From Ralstonia insidiosa (GTDB lineage: Bacteria > Pseudomonadota > Gammaproteobacteria > Burkholderiales > Burkholderiaceae), in the NCBI RefSeq assembly GCF_008801405.1, contig NZ_VZPV01000002.1, positions 1-64,000 of the forward strand: a stretch of DNA of 64,000 nt, read 5' to 3'. This document shows positions 34,511-43,380 of this stretch, piece after piece; within the stretch, counting starts at the first letter, position 1; each line of letters begins with the position of its first letter. Below the pieces are notes generated by a model. The model did not search any database. It was given only the letters and a program-made list of their open reading frames with translations, and had not been told where the DNA came from. Made by a program: the position numbers and the translations under genes.

Positions 34511-35334
34511 TGTCCACCTCCATACGCATGCCCATGGAAGCCCAACCCGTTTCGCTGCACACACGCCGCCCGGCGGCGTTCTCTGAAGCCGAATGGCAGG
34601 TCCGCACCGACCTCGCCGCGCTGTACCGGCTGATCGACCATTTCCGCATGACGGACATGATCGACACGCACATCACCGCGCGCCTGCCGGACGAGAACGG
34701 TCGCCCCACGTTCCTCATCAACCGCTACGGCGTGCTGTTCGGCGAGATGCGCGCGTCGGACCTCGTCAAGATTGATCTGGACGGCAACGTCATCGACGAA
34801 CGCGCCAATGCCGACCCCGAGCACTACGCCGTCAATGCGGCGGGCTTCACGATCCACTCGGCCATCCATGCTGCGCGCGATGATCTGCACTTCGTGGTGC
34901 ACACGCATACGGCGGCGGGTATCGCCGTCTCCGCGCAAGAACATGGCCTGCTGCCGATCAGTCAACACGCGCTGAAGTTCTACGGCAAGCTCGCGTATCA
35001 CGACTACGAGGGCATCGCACTGGACCTGGGCGAGCGCGAACGCCTCGTGCACGACTTCGGCCAGCACAAGGCGATGATCCTGCGCAACCACGGGCTGCTG
35101 GCAGGCGGTGCGACGGCGGCAGATGCGTTCCATGAAATCTACTTTCTCGAACGTGCCTGCCAGGCGCAGATCCAGGCATTGGCCGGTGGCACACCGCTGC
35201 GCTTTCCGCCGGAAGAGGTGCGCCAACGCACCGCTGCGCAGTTCAACCGCGAGGAATCGCCCGTCATCGCACGCCGCGCATGGCTGGCAGCGCTGCGGCT
35301 GATCGACACCTCCCGCTCCGACTATCGGAGCTGA
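34510..35334 (+). CDS. class II aldolase/adducin family protein
   Basis: This 274-residue cytoplasmic protein starts at the ATG overlapping the MFS stop. The family fold shows the metal-binding H-T-H in FVVHTHTAAGIAV, a later histidine in the LRNHGLL stretch, and DTHITARLPD near the start. Members are metal-dependent aldolases, epimerases or decarboxylases acting on sugar phosphates or hydroxy acids; several in catabolic operons have no proven substrate. It is translationally coupled on both sides (TGATG overlaps), so it acts in one pathway with the transporter and dehydrogenase. Confidence 0.85.
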   Translation: MSTSIRMPMEAQPVSLHTRRPAAFSEAEWQVRTDLAALYRLIDHFRMTDMIDTHITARLPDENGRPTFLINRYGVLFGEMRASDLVKIDLDGNVIDERANADPEHYAVNAAGFTIHSAIHAARDDLHFVVHTHTAAGIAVSAQEHGLLPISQHALKFYGKLAYHDYEGIALDLGERERLVHDFGQHKAMILRNHGLLAGGATAADAFHEIYFLERACQAQIQALAGGTPLRFPPEEVRQRTAAQFNREESPVIARRAWLAALRLIDTSRSDYRS

Positions 35335-36266
35335 TGCGCATGACCACCCTCGCCCTCATCAGCCGCGACTACGACATGTCGCACCTGGTGCCCGCCATCC
35401 TGCGCGCCGCACCCGAGCTGGACGTGTGCATGTATGGCGAACCTGCAGCACACGACGCGGAAGTCGCTGTCTGCTGGAACCCACCGGAAGGCGCCATCGC
35501 CGCAATGCCCCGCGTGCGCCTCGTCCACAGCATCGCCGCGGGCGTCGACAACATCTTGGTTGATCCGACGTTGCCCGCCATCCCGCTGTGCCGCGTGGTC
35601 GATCCGCAGCACGCGCGCGGCATGGCGGAGTTCATCACCTGGGGCGTGCTGCATTTCCACCGGCAGTTGGACCGCGTGCTCGCCAACCAGCGCAGCGCGA
35701 CGTGGTTCCGGCCGGAACAGCAACATCCGTCAACCTGCACCGTCGGCGTGATGGGCTTGGGGGAGATCGGTTCGCACGTGGCCACCGAACTGCATCGGCT
35801 CGGCTTCAACGTGCGCGGCTGGGCGCGGCAATCGCGTGATCTGCCGGGCGTTGGCGTGTATTGCGGCGGGGCCGGTCTGCCGATGTTCCTGGAAGGGACC
35901 GACATCCTGATCTGCCTGCTGCCGCTCACCGATGCGACGCGCGGCCTGCTGAACGCCAGCACATTCGCGCGGCTCAAGCCGGGGGCCAAGCTGATTCACG
36001 TGGGGCGTGGCGAACATCTTGTCGCCGCCGATTTGCTGGAAGCACTGCAAAGCGGTCACCTCGGCGGTGCTATCGTCGACGTGTTCCCCAACGAGCCGCT
36101 GCCGGCGGATGACCCACTCTGGCGCGCGCCCAACCTGATCGTCACGCCGCATATGGCATCGGTCGCCAGCGCTGACACCATCGGCTTGCAGGTCGCGCAG
36201 AACGTGCGGCGCCTGCTCAAAGGCGAACCGCTGGACAACGTCGTCGACGTTTCCCGCGGTTACTGA
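35334..36266 (+). CDS. D-2-hydroxyacid dehydrogenase, GhrA-like
   Basis: This 310-residue NAD(P)-dependent oxidoreductase has the nucleotide-binding GVMGLGEIGSHVA (about 135-147), HVGRGEHLVAADLLEAL and the catalytic histidine in VTPHMAS. The overall sequence is closest in style to glyoxylate/hydroxypyruvate reductase A. It would interconvert a 2-keto acid and a D-2-hydroxy acid. The start ATG overlaps the aldolase stop; a second ATG six bases on is equally possible. It is the last gene of the operon and its stop lies four bases from the convergent LysR gene stop. Confidence 0.87.
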   Translation: MRMTTLALISRDYDMSHLVPAILRAAPELDVCMYGEPAAHDAEVAVCWNPPEGAIAAMPRVRLVHSIAAGVDNILVDPTLPAIPLCRVVDPQHARGMAEFITWGVLHFHRQLDRVLANQRSATWFRPEQQHPSTCTVGVMGLGEIGSHVATELHRLGFNVRGWARQSRDLPGVGVYCGGAGLPMFLEGTDILICLLPLTDATRGLLNASTFARLKPGAKLIHVGRGEHLVAADLLEALQSGHLGGAIVDVFPNEPLPADDPLWRAPNLIVTPHMASVASADTIGLQVAQNVRRLLKGEPLDNVVDVSRGY

Positions 36267-36270
36267 CTGA

Positions 36271-37266
36271 CTAACCGTTGGCCGTTTCCGGATAGCGCGC
36301 ATCGATAAACCGGTGCAGCGCTTCCAGGAACGCCGCTTCCGCCGCACTGAACTTGCGGTCGGCCATCCACAGCAGGTGCATGTCGACATCTGCCACGCCA
36401 CCTTCGGGTGGCAGGCGTTGCAGTTTCCCCTGCTCCACGTCGTCCTGCGCCACATGCTCGGGCAGGCAGCCGATGCCGAAGCCCGCCACGATCAACCGCC
36501 GCACTTCCCACATGCTCGATGACGAGCCGACCACCGGCCCGGTCAGCCCCATCTCGTCGCGGAAGAACGTGAGCATCGAGAGCGGATCACCGATCTTGTC
36601 GCCGGTGAACGAGACGAACTTCTCGCCAGCCAGATCGGCAATCTGCACATCCGTCTTGCCGAACAGCGGGTGGTACTGCCCGCAGAACAAGGCGTAGCGC
36701 TGGCGCAAGAACAGCCGGTGCTCGATCTTCTTGGGCAGCGCGCGCTTGGGTGAGAGCCCCAGCGTGGCCGTGCGCAACTCCAGGCTGCGCACCACATCAG
36801 CGCTGCGCATTTCTTGGCATTCGAGTTCGATGCGCGGATAGTCGCGGTGGAAGCGCCCGAGGAATGCGTCGTAGTCGGGGAAATCCAAGCCGCTGACGAT
36901 GGCCACACGCACCATGCCGGCAATCTCGTGCCCACCCTCGCCACTGGCCTGCGACAGGCGCGAGATGGTGCCGTAGACCTCTTCGGCAATCAGGCGGACT
37001 TCCTCGCCCGCGCGGGTGATCTCGATGGGGTTGGCCTGACGATCGATCAATTGCAGGCCGAGCTGGTCTTCCAGCCGCTTGAGCGCCTGGCTCACAGCAG
37101 GCTGTGTCAGGTGCAAGCGTGTTGCGGCACGGCTGATGCTGCGTTCGCGCGCAATGGCGAGAAAGGTGCGCAACAGATTCCAGTCGAGGCGGTCGTTGAG
37201 GTAGGTGTCGAGCTTGGTCTTGCTCATGGGGCGAATTGCGTTGGGGGATTGGGAGGATTCGGCCAT
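36271..37266 (-). CDS. LysR-family transcriptional regulator
   Basis: This 331-residue regulator has an N-terminal winged helix (about 29-88; LLRTFLAIARERSISRAATRLHLTQPAVSQALKRLE) and a C-terminal periplasmic-binding-like effector domain (about 115-325, VRVAIVSGLDFPDYDAFLG). The start is uncertain, with ATG at 37266 or 37227 and no clear ribosome site for either. It is convergent with the transporter-aldolase-dehydrogenase operon, and so is not in the classic divergent position. It may regulate that operon, the amidohydrolase or an unlinked target. Confidence 0.87.
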   Translation of the reverse strand: MAESSQSPNAIRPMSKTKLDTYLNDRLDWNLLRTFLAIARERSISRAATRLHLTQPAVSQALKRLEDQLGLQLIDRQANPIEITRAGEEVRLIAEEVYGTISRLSQASGEGGHEIAGMVRVAIVSGLDFPDYDAFLGRFHRDYPRIELECQEMRSADVVRSLELRTATLGLSPKRALPKKIEHRLFLRQRYALFCGQYHPLFGKTDVQIADLAGEKFVSFTGDKIGDPLSMLTFFRDEMGLTGPVVGSSSSMWEVRRLIVAGFGIGCLPEHVAQDDVEQGKLQRLPPEGGVADVDMHLLWMADRKFSAAEAAFLEALHRFIDARYPETANG

Positions 37267-37358
37267 TGCAAGCCATATGCCAGCGGCTAACCGTGCGCTA
37301 ACCCGGCATGGACTAGAATCCTAGCCTTTCCGACCGTGCCCGCGAAGTTCACCCCAGC

Positions 37359-39053
37359 ATGGAATCCCGCATTACTCCTTCCCGCCGCTCGCCTTGGATG
37401 GCGCTGATTGTCGTTGCGCTCGTCGCCGTGTTCCTGGCGCTCTGGACGGACGACCTGTTCCAGCGCTCCACCCTGTTCCGCCCCGATGAAGGCCGCTATG
37501 CGGAGATCCCGCGCGAGATGGTGGTCTCGGGCGATTGGGTGACGCCGCGCCTGAACGATCTCAAGTATTTCGAGAAGCCGCCCCTGCAGTACTGGACGAC
37601 GGCCGCCACCTTCCAGGCGTTCGGCGTGAATGCCTGGGGCGCGCGCCTGTGGCCGGTGCTGTTCGGCCTGGGCGGCATCCTGATGACGGCGTGGACGCTG
37701 GCGGTCTATCGCGGTGGACGCACGGCGGCAACCGGCGCGGCGATCCTCGCGTCGTCACTGCTGTATCTGCTGTTTGGTCAGGTCATCACGCTCGACATGG
37801 GCGTGGGTTTCTTCCTAACCGTGGGCGCGTGCGGCTTTGCGCTAGCGCAGCGGCCTGGTGTATCACGCGGTGGACAGCTCGGGTGGATGCTGGTGGTCTG
37901 GCTGGCGCTGGCCGGCGCCACGCTTACCAAGGGATTGATCGGACTGGTGGTGCCGGGGTTGATTGGCGTGGCCTATCTGCTGATGACGCGCAACTGGGCA
38001 CTGATCCGCCGCATGCATTGGCTGCCGGGCCTGGCGCTGTACTTGGTCGCCACGGTGCCGTGGTTTGTGATCGTGCAGCAGCGCAACCCCGAGTTTTTCG
38101 ACTTCTTCTTCATCCACGAGCACTTCCAGCGCTTCCTGACCAACGAGCATCACCGCAGCGGCAAGTGGTGGTACTTCATCGCGGTGGGCGCGGCTGGGCT
38201 GTTGCCTTGGACGCCGCTGTTCTTCACGGCCATCGGCAGACGCATTGGGCGCGTGGCCGATCTGTTTGTCGGCACGCGGGAGTTCGATCTGATGCGCTGG
38301 TCGATCGCCTGGACGGCGATGATCTTCCTGTTCTTCTCGGTCTCAAGCTCCAAGCTGCCGGGCTACATCGTGCCGGCCTTCCCTGCGTTGGCGATCATCC
38401 TGGCCCTGGCGCTGGAGAAGATGCCAACCCGCGCCGTTGCATGGGCGCTGGGCGTGAATCTGTTGATCGCCATCGGGCTGTGGTTTGCGGTGCCCCTGAT
38501 TGGCGCCAAGGCGGGCGCCAAGATGCCGGCCGAGCAGGTGGCGCAAGCCATGCCAGTGCTGCGCAGCGTGATGGCCATGCTGGCCGTCGGCACGCTGGCA
38601 GCATTGCTGGCCCTGCGGTGGCAGCGGCACATGCTGGCGGTGATCGTGCTGTCGCTCTCCGCCCTGTTCTGCTGGGACCGGGTGCTCAACGCCACCGAGA
38701 TCTTCCGCGATGCGCTCTCCGCACGCGACCTCATCGAGAAGACGCAACAGGCCGTCGGGCCGATTCCCGCCGAGATGCCGTTCTACTCGGTCGAGTGGCT
38801 GGACCAGACCGCCATCTATTACCTGGGCCGCCCGATGACGCTGGTTTCCGGCTTTGACGAGCTGGAAATGGGCGCCGGCCTGGAGCCAAACAAGGTGGTC
38901 GCCACCACGGACGAATGGATCCAGCGCTGGACCGACGGCCCGCCCGCTTACGCCTTCATGCGTCGCATGACGTGGCAGAAGTTGCAAGCCGCTGGCGTAC
39001 CGATGCGCCTGGTGGCCGAATCCGCCGACAAGGTGGTGGTGGCGCGCCGGTAA
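37359..39053 (+). CDS. GT83/ArnT-like undecaprenyl-phosphate-sugar glycosyltransferase
   Basis: This 564-residue inner-membrane glycosyltransferase has about twelve segments and a periplasmic C-terminal part. The N-terminal signature FRPDEGRYAEIPREMVVSGDWVTPRLNDLKYFEKPPLQYW matches the ArnT/PMT (GT39/GT83) type, with the catalytic-region acidic pair D-E. ArnT adds 4-amino-4-deoxy-L-arabinose to lipid A and gives polymyxin resistance, but many relatives use other lipid-linked sugars. No arnBCAD genes are in the window, so donor and acceptor are uncertain. It is monocistronic with a strong terminator. Confidence 0.85.
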   Translation: MESRITPSRRSPWMALIVVALVAVFLALWTDDLFQRSTLFRPDEGRYAEIPREMVVSGDWVTPRLNDLKYFEKPPLQYWTTAATFQAFGVNAWGARLWPVLFGLGGILMTAWTLAVYRGGRTAATGAAILASSLLYLLFGQVITLDMGVGFFLTVGACGFALAQRPGVSRGGQLGWMLVVWLALAGATLTKGLIGLVVPGLIGVAYLLMTRNWALIRRMHWLPGLALYLVATVPWFVIVQQRNPEFFDFFFIHEHFQRFLTNEHHRSGKWWYFIAVGAAGLLPWTPLFFTAIGRRIGRVADLFVGTREFDLMRWSIAWTAMIFLFFSVSSSKLPGYIVPAFPALAIILALALEKMPTRAVAWALGVNLLIAIGLWFAVPLIGAKAGAKMPAEQVAQAMPVLRSVMAMLAVGTLAALLALRWQRHMLAVIVLSLSALFCWDRVLNATEIFRDALSARDLIEKTQQAVGPIPAEMPFYSVEWLDQTAIYYLGRPMTLVSGFDELEMGAGLEPNKVVATTDEWIQRWTDGPPAYAFMRRMTWQKLQAAGVPMRLVAESADKVVVARR

Positions 39054-39083
39054 GCTCGCGCGACACCTCGCGAACGCAAAAGC

Positions 39084-39109
39084 AAAGGGCCGCAGATGCG
39101 GCCCTTTTT
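39084..39109. terminator. bidirectional intrinsic terminator
   Basis: AAAGGGCCGC (39084-39093), loop AGAT, GCGGCCCTTT (39098-39107) and further T residues. It separates the convergent glycosyltransferase and lipoprotein genes. Confidence 0.92.
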
Positions 39110-39125
39110 CATGGTGCGCGGCGTC

Positions 39126-39548
39126 TTACCACGTGCAACTGCCGCGCAGGAACGCCCACTCCTCGCACTCATCTCCACCAGGGCTCACACAGGTGCCGAC
39201 TTCGGTGCCGTTGGCGCGGGTGGAAAACTCAAGCTGCCCACCACGCTGCAGGCAGTATTCCGAAGCAGGATTGGCCATGCCGACATTGGAGCGCGGCGGC
39301 TCGGTTGCTGTGCCAGCAGGCGGCGTGGCCGGTACCACCGGTGAAGGCCGCGCAACCGGCGGCTGCGAAACAGGGGACGACATGGGCGGCGGCGCCGGCT
39401 GGATGGTCGTGCGCGGCGGCTGCCAGGGCGGCATCGGCGACGAGCAGGCCGCCAGCCCCGTTGCCAGCATCAACGCGGCAACAACGGCAGCGCGGCGGCC
39501 TTGGCCAGCATCCTCAACAACCGTGGCGAGACAGACTGCGCGATCCAT
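39126..39548 (-). CDS. DUF333-containing lipoprotein
   Basis: This 140-residue protein starts MDRAVCLATV, fixed by GGGAGG before the ATG. It has a lipobox (LATGLAAC) and a Pro/Ser-rich tether of about 45 residues. The C-terminal DUF333 domain (about 90-140) has NPASEYCLQRGGQLEFS and GTCVSPGGDECEEWAFLRGSC with four conserved cysteines. DUF333 proteins are small secreted or lipid-anchored proteins sometimes named hemolysin-like; no activity is established. It is convergent with the glycosyltransferase gene and its promoter region faces the two-component system's 3' end. Confidence 0.8.
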   Translation of the reverse strand: MDRAVCLATVVEDAGQGRRAAVVAALMLATGLAACSSPMPPWQPPRTTIQPAPPPMSSPVSQPPVARPSPVVPATPPAGTATEPPRSNVGMANPASEYCLQRGGQLEFSTRANGTEVGTCVSPGGDECEEWAFLRGSCTW

Positions 39549-39651
39549 GCGTTTCCTCCCGAGGTTCCAGTGCTGCGCACGCAACCAGCGTGCTTGACCG
39601 CCTAAGGATAGCGTACGAAACCGCCGGCCCCTATGTCAGGCGGTCAGACGG

Positions 39652-40953
39652 TCAGGCCGCCACAGCCGGCACGGGAAACCGCATGGTGACGCGAAAACCC
39701 GGCGTCGGCGCATCGCTCGCAGCCGGCCCGATCGACAGGTCGCCGCCAAGATGCCGCACCAGCCGATCGACAATCGCCAGGCCCAGCCCGCAGTGCGCAT
39801 TGCCGCCGCGCGCCGGGTCCAGGCGGACGAACGGGCGCATCACCCGATCAATATCGGCCGTGGGGATGCCCGCGCCGTGGTCTTCCACTGTCAACGTAAA
39901 GCCATGCTCATCCGATGCCGTGCAGACGTTGACGGGCGCCGCGCCGTAAGCAAACGCGTTGTCGAGCAGATTGACGACGATGCGCTCCAGGTGCGTCGGC
40001 TTGAGGCGGAAGCGATCCCCGGCGTGCAAATCCAGCGCGACATGCTTGCCCTGCTCCGCAAACGGCTGCACCAGCCCACGCAGGTGGCGATCGACCGTCA
40101 CCTCGCGCGCCTCGCTGTCACCGCTCTGTGCATAGGCGAGAAACTGCTCGACGATGGCCGACATGGATTCGACATCGCGCTCGATGCCTGCGCCCGCCTT
40201 TTGGTCTGCCAGCATCTCGGCACGCAGGCGCAGGCGTGAGAGCGGTGTTTTCAGATCATGCGCAATGCCAGCCAGCATGGTGTTGCGCTCTTCGTCCGCG
40301 GCGGACAGGTCGGCGGCCATGTGGTTGAACTGATCGGTCAACTGGCGCAGCTCGTACGGGCCGCGCTCCTTGAGCGGCGCCACATAGCGGCGCCGTGCCA
40401 GCGCACCGGCAGCCTCGGCCAGCGCGCGCACCGGGCGCTGGATCTGCCAAGCCGCAAACAACGAGAACGCAATGGCAATCGCCAGCACCACCATGATCCC
40501 GGGCACCACGGCCGAGATGGTCGGCGGCGCATGCACCCACACGAGCGGCATTGCGATCCATTTGTCGCGCTGCGGAAAACGCACAAACACCCGGGGAGTC
40601 GCCGCCGCTTCCAGCCGGAGTTCCGTGCCGGCCGGCAGGCGGCGGGCAAGCTGGCGCGCAAGCTCGGCGGATTTGTCCGATGCCGACAGTGCATCACCGG
40701 CCGGCGCCTCATTGGTTTCGATCACCAAGTCAGGCAACTTGGCGCGCAGGTGGCCATCCATCACCGCCTGGAAGGCTTGCAACTGGAACGCCATCTGGTC
40801 GACCGACGCCTGGTACTGCCGCTCGCGCCGTTCGGAGCGCAGCACGCCAAGCCACGAAAAATGGCTCAGCACCAGCACCACCACGATCAGCCCGGCCAAC
40901 CGGCCAAAAAGGGTGTCAAACCGCGGCGTATCGAATCTAGCCTTGAACTTCAT
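39652..40953 (-). CDS. EnvZ-type sensor histidine kinase
   Basis: This 433-residue inner-membrane kinase has TM1 (about 18-38), a periplasmic domain (about 39-148), TM2 (about 149-169) and HAMP, followed by HisKA with H232 in MLAGIAHDLKTPLSRLRLRAEM, the HDLKTPLSRLRL form typical of EnvZ-like kinases. The HATPase domain has NLLDNAFAYG, GAGIP and CGLGLAIVDRL. It overlaps its response regulator gene by 17 bases. The pair is divergent from an mdtABC-type efflux operon and probably senses envelope stress or efflux substrates. Confidence 0.88.
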   Translation of the reverse strand: MKFKARFDTPRFDTLFGRLAGLIVVVLVLSHFSWLGVLRSERRERQYQASVDQMAFQLQAFQAVMDGHLRAKLPDLVIETNEAPAGDALSASDKSAELARQLARRLPAGTELRLEAAATPRVFVRFPQRDKWIAMPLVWVHAPPTISAVVPGIMVVLAIAIAFSLFAAWQIQRPVRALAEAAGALARRRYVAPLKERGPYELRQLTDQFNHMAADLSAADEERNTMLAGIAHDLKTPLSRLRLRAEMLADQKAGAGIERDVESMSAIVEQFLAYAQSGDSEAREVTVDRHLRGLVQPFAEQGKHVALDLHAGDRFRLKPTHLERIVVNLLDNAFAYGAAPVNVCTASDEHGFTLTVEDHGAGIPTADIDRVMRPFVRLDPARGGNAHCGLGLAIVDRLVRHLGGDLSIGPAASDAPTPGFRVTMRFPVPAVAA

Positions 40954-41677
40954 CGCGCACTTCCTGCTCTTCCCGCTCGTCCGGCACAAAGGTGTAGCCG
41001 CGGCCGCGCACGGTCTGGATGTAGCGCGGGCGCTGGGCATCCTCATCCAGCACGCGGCGCAGGCGCCAGATCTGCACGTCGATCCCGCGGTCGGACACAC
41101 CGCTGCCCGGGCCATACATCAATTCGACGATGTGCTCGCGCGTCAGCACCTGCATGGCATGCGCAATCAGCAGCTTGAGCAGCGCAAACTCGGTGTCGCT
41201 GATGGACAGCGCGCGATCGCCGCGAAACAGCGTGCGCATGCGGAAATTGAGCTTGAACGGGCCGAATGCAAAGCTGTCGCGGTCTTCCGGGGCGGAGGCC
41301 GGCACCGCCTGGCGGCGGCGCAGCACGGCGTTGATACGCGCCAACAACTCACGCGGCGAGAACGGCTTGCCCAGGTAATCATCCGCGCCGATCTCCAGGC
41401 CGATGATGCGGTCGATCTCATCGCTGCGGGCGGTGAGCAGGATAACCGGCACGTCGTCGTTGCGGGCGCGCAGGTCACGCAGGGCCGACAGGCCATCCAC
41501 CTTGGGCATCATCAGGTCAAGCACCACAAGTGCTGGGCGCTCGCGCTCGAGCCGGGCGGCCAGGCCATCACCGTCGTGCATGACGGACACGGCAAAGCCC
41601 TGCTGGGTCAGGTATTCGCGCAGCAGGTCGCGCAGTTCGACGTCGTCATCGACGACCAGGATCTTGGTGCCGCTCAT
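40937..41677 (-). CDS. OmpR-type response regulator
   Basis: This 246-residue regulator starts MSGTKILVVDDD. It has a receiver domain with acidic pocket D10-D12 and phospho-acceptor D54 in LVVLDLMMPKVDG, and a winged helix (about 140-235) ending QTVRGRGYTFVPD, with an acidic C-terminal tail. SDRGIDVQIWRLRRVLDED places it in the OmpR branch rather than with BaeR. It is transcribed away from the mdtA-like gene; the shared 243-base gap has an inverted repeat that may be its site. It likely controls the efflux operon. Confidence 0.88.
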   Translation of the reverse strand: MSGTKILVVDDDVELRDLLREYLTQQGFAVSVMHDGDGLAARLERERPALVVLDLMMPKVDGLSALRDLRARNDDVPVILLTARSDEIDRIIGLEIGADDYLGKPFSPRELLARINAVLRRRQAVPASAPEDRDSFAFGPFKLNFRMRTLFRGDRALSISDTEFALLKLLIAHAMQVLTREHIVELMYGPGSGVSDRGIDVQIWRLRRVLDEDAQRPRYIQTVRGRGYTFVPDEREEQEVRDEVQG

Positions 41678-41783
41678 GTCTGGGGGAGGCGCTTGAAAGT
41701 GTGCTCATGATAACGATTGTCACGCGCGCGAAGCGTCTATGCATTGACGTCATATTGTTTCTCGCGGTAACAGCAGAACGGGT

Positions 41784-41804
41784 TTGTAATCTGACGTAAT
41801 ACAA
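41784..41804. promoter_or_regulatory. inverted repeat between two-component system and efflux operon
   Basis: TTGTA (41784-41788) and TACAA (41800-41804) form an inverted repeat around an 11-base spacer containing TGACGTAATA. A near copy, TGACGTCATA, starts at 41745, 47 bases upstream. This repeated element in the divergent promoter is a candidate binding site for the OmpR-type regulator. Confidence 0.4.
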
Positions 41805-41920
41805 CCCGCTGCGCGACTAATTCTGCGCAAAGACGATGCCTTTAAGCTGCGGTCTGACTGGAATAAGCGCCGGGTATCATGTGCGCTCATCCCCATATTG
41901 ATCCAACCAGGAAGCACGAC

Positions 41921-43333
41921 ATGTCCGAGGCGATGGACCCTGAACGCGGCAACAATAAGAACGCCGGCCACAAAAATGCGGAGCACGGCACGCAAGAGAT
42001 GCGCGATGGAGTCTCGCCGACGCTGCTGCCGCCTCCGCGCGAAGGTGGCAAGCGCCGCCGCTGGGGCATCTGGGTGGTGCTCGTCATTGTGGTGTTGATC
42101 GGCTACGCGGTCTGGCACGCAACGCATCGCAACGCCGGCGGCCCTGGCGGCGCGGGCCGAGGTGGCCCAGGCGGACGCGGCGCAGCCATGGCCAACAAGC
42201 CGATGCCCGTGATGGTGGCCACCGCCGCCAAGGGCGATATCAATGTGGTGATCTCGGCATTGGGCAACGTGACGCCCGTGGTCAACGTGACCGTCAAGAG
42301 CCGTGTGGACGGCCAGCTTGTGCGCATCCACTTTACCGAGGGGCAGAACGTGAAGGCCGGCGACCTGCTGGCTGAAATCGACCCGGCCACTTACCAGGCG
42401 CAACTGCTGCAGGCACAGGGCCAGCTTGCCCGCGATCAGGCCCTGTTGCAGAACGCCAAGCTCGACCTGCAGCGTTACCAGACCTTGGCTGCGCAGGACT
42501 CCATCGCCAAGCAACAGGTCGACACCCAGGCCTCGCTGGTGCGCCAGTATGAAGGCACGGTCAAGCTGGACCAGGGCAACGTCGACAACGCCCGCGTGCA
42601 ACTCTCGTACACACGTATTACTGCGCCAGTGTCGGGCCGCGTGGGCCTGCGCCAGGTGGACCCGGGCAACATCGTGCATGCGTCGGACACCAACGGCATT
42701 GTCGTCATCACGCAGATCGACCCGATGACGGTCATCTACTCCATCCCCGAAGACAGCCTGCCCAAGGTCATGCCGCGCCTGCAGTCCGGTGACAAGCTGC
42801 CGGTGGATGCCTGGGACCGCGCACAGACCACGGTGCTTGCACACGGCGTACTCATGACGGTGGACAACACCATCGACAACACCACGGGCACGGTCAAGCT
42901 GCGCGCGCAGTTCCCGAACCAGAACGCTGCGCTGTTCCCCAACCAGTTTGTGAACGTACGCATGCGCGTGGATACGTTGCACGACCAGGTGATCGTGCCG
43001 GGCGCCGCCATCCAGCGCGGCACGCAAGGCACGTTCGTCTACATCGTGGGCCAGGACAGCAACGTGACGCTGCGCGTGGTCAAGCTGGGCGTGACCGAAG
43101 GCGAGCGCGTCTCGATCACCTCTGGCCTGCAACCCGGCGAGCGCGTGGTCATTGACGGCGCCGACAAGCTGCGCGACGGCGCACCGGTGGAAGTGATCCA
43201 GCCCGGTGCGGCCAACGCGGCAAGCGCGCCCGCTGCGGGCCAGGGCCGCCAGGGTGGGCAGGGTCAACGCCACCACCGCGGCCAGGGTGGTGCATCCGCG
43301 CCTGCGGCAAGCGCGCCTGCCGCCAAGCAGTAA
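41921..43333 (+). CDS. mdtA: RND efflux membrane-fusion protein, MdtA-like
   Basis: This 470-residue periplasmic adaptor starts MSEAMDPERG (AGGA upstream). A charged cytoplasmic tail precedes one membrane anchor (about 48-66), a Gly-rich linker, the lipoyl/hairpin region (VKSRVDGQLVRIHFTEGQNVKAGDLLAEIDP) and beta-barrel/MP domains (GRVGLRQVDPGNIVH, QVIVPGAAIQRG). The C-terminal tail (about 440-470) is Gln/Gly/Ala-rich low complexity. It links an inner-membrane RND pump to an outer-membrane channel, and is first in a four-gene operon with two RND pumps and a channel. Confidence 0.9.
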   Translation: MSEAMDPERGNNKNAGHKNAEHGTQEMRDGVSPTLLPPPREGGKRRRWGIWVVLVIVVLIGYAVWHATHRNAGGPGGAGRGGPGGRGAAMANKPMPVMVATAAKGDINVVISALGNVTPVVNVTVKSRVDGQLVRIHFTEGQNVKAGDLLAEIDPATYQAQLLQAQGQLARDQALLQNAKLDLQRYQTLAAQDSIAKQQVDTQASLVRQYEGTVKLDQGNVDNARVQLSYTRITAPVSGRVGLRQVDPGNIVHASDTNGIVVITQIDPMTVIYSIPEDSLPKVMPRLQSGDKLPVDAWDRAQTTVLAHGVLMTVDNTIDNTTGTVKLRAQFPNQNAALFPNQFVNVRMRVDTLHDQVIVPGAAIQRGTQGTFVYIVGQDSNVTLRVVKLGVTEGERVSITSGLQPGERVVIDGADKLRDGAPVEVIQPGAANAASAPAAGQGRQGGQGQRHHRGQGGASAPAASAPAAKQ

Positions 43334-43380
43334 GCCGTGCCTCGCGCACTCGCCTGACGAAGTCTTCTGTTTGAGCTGGC

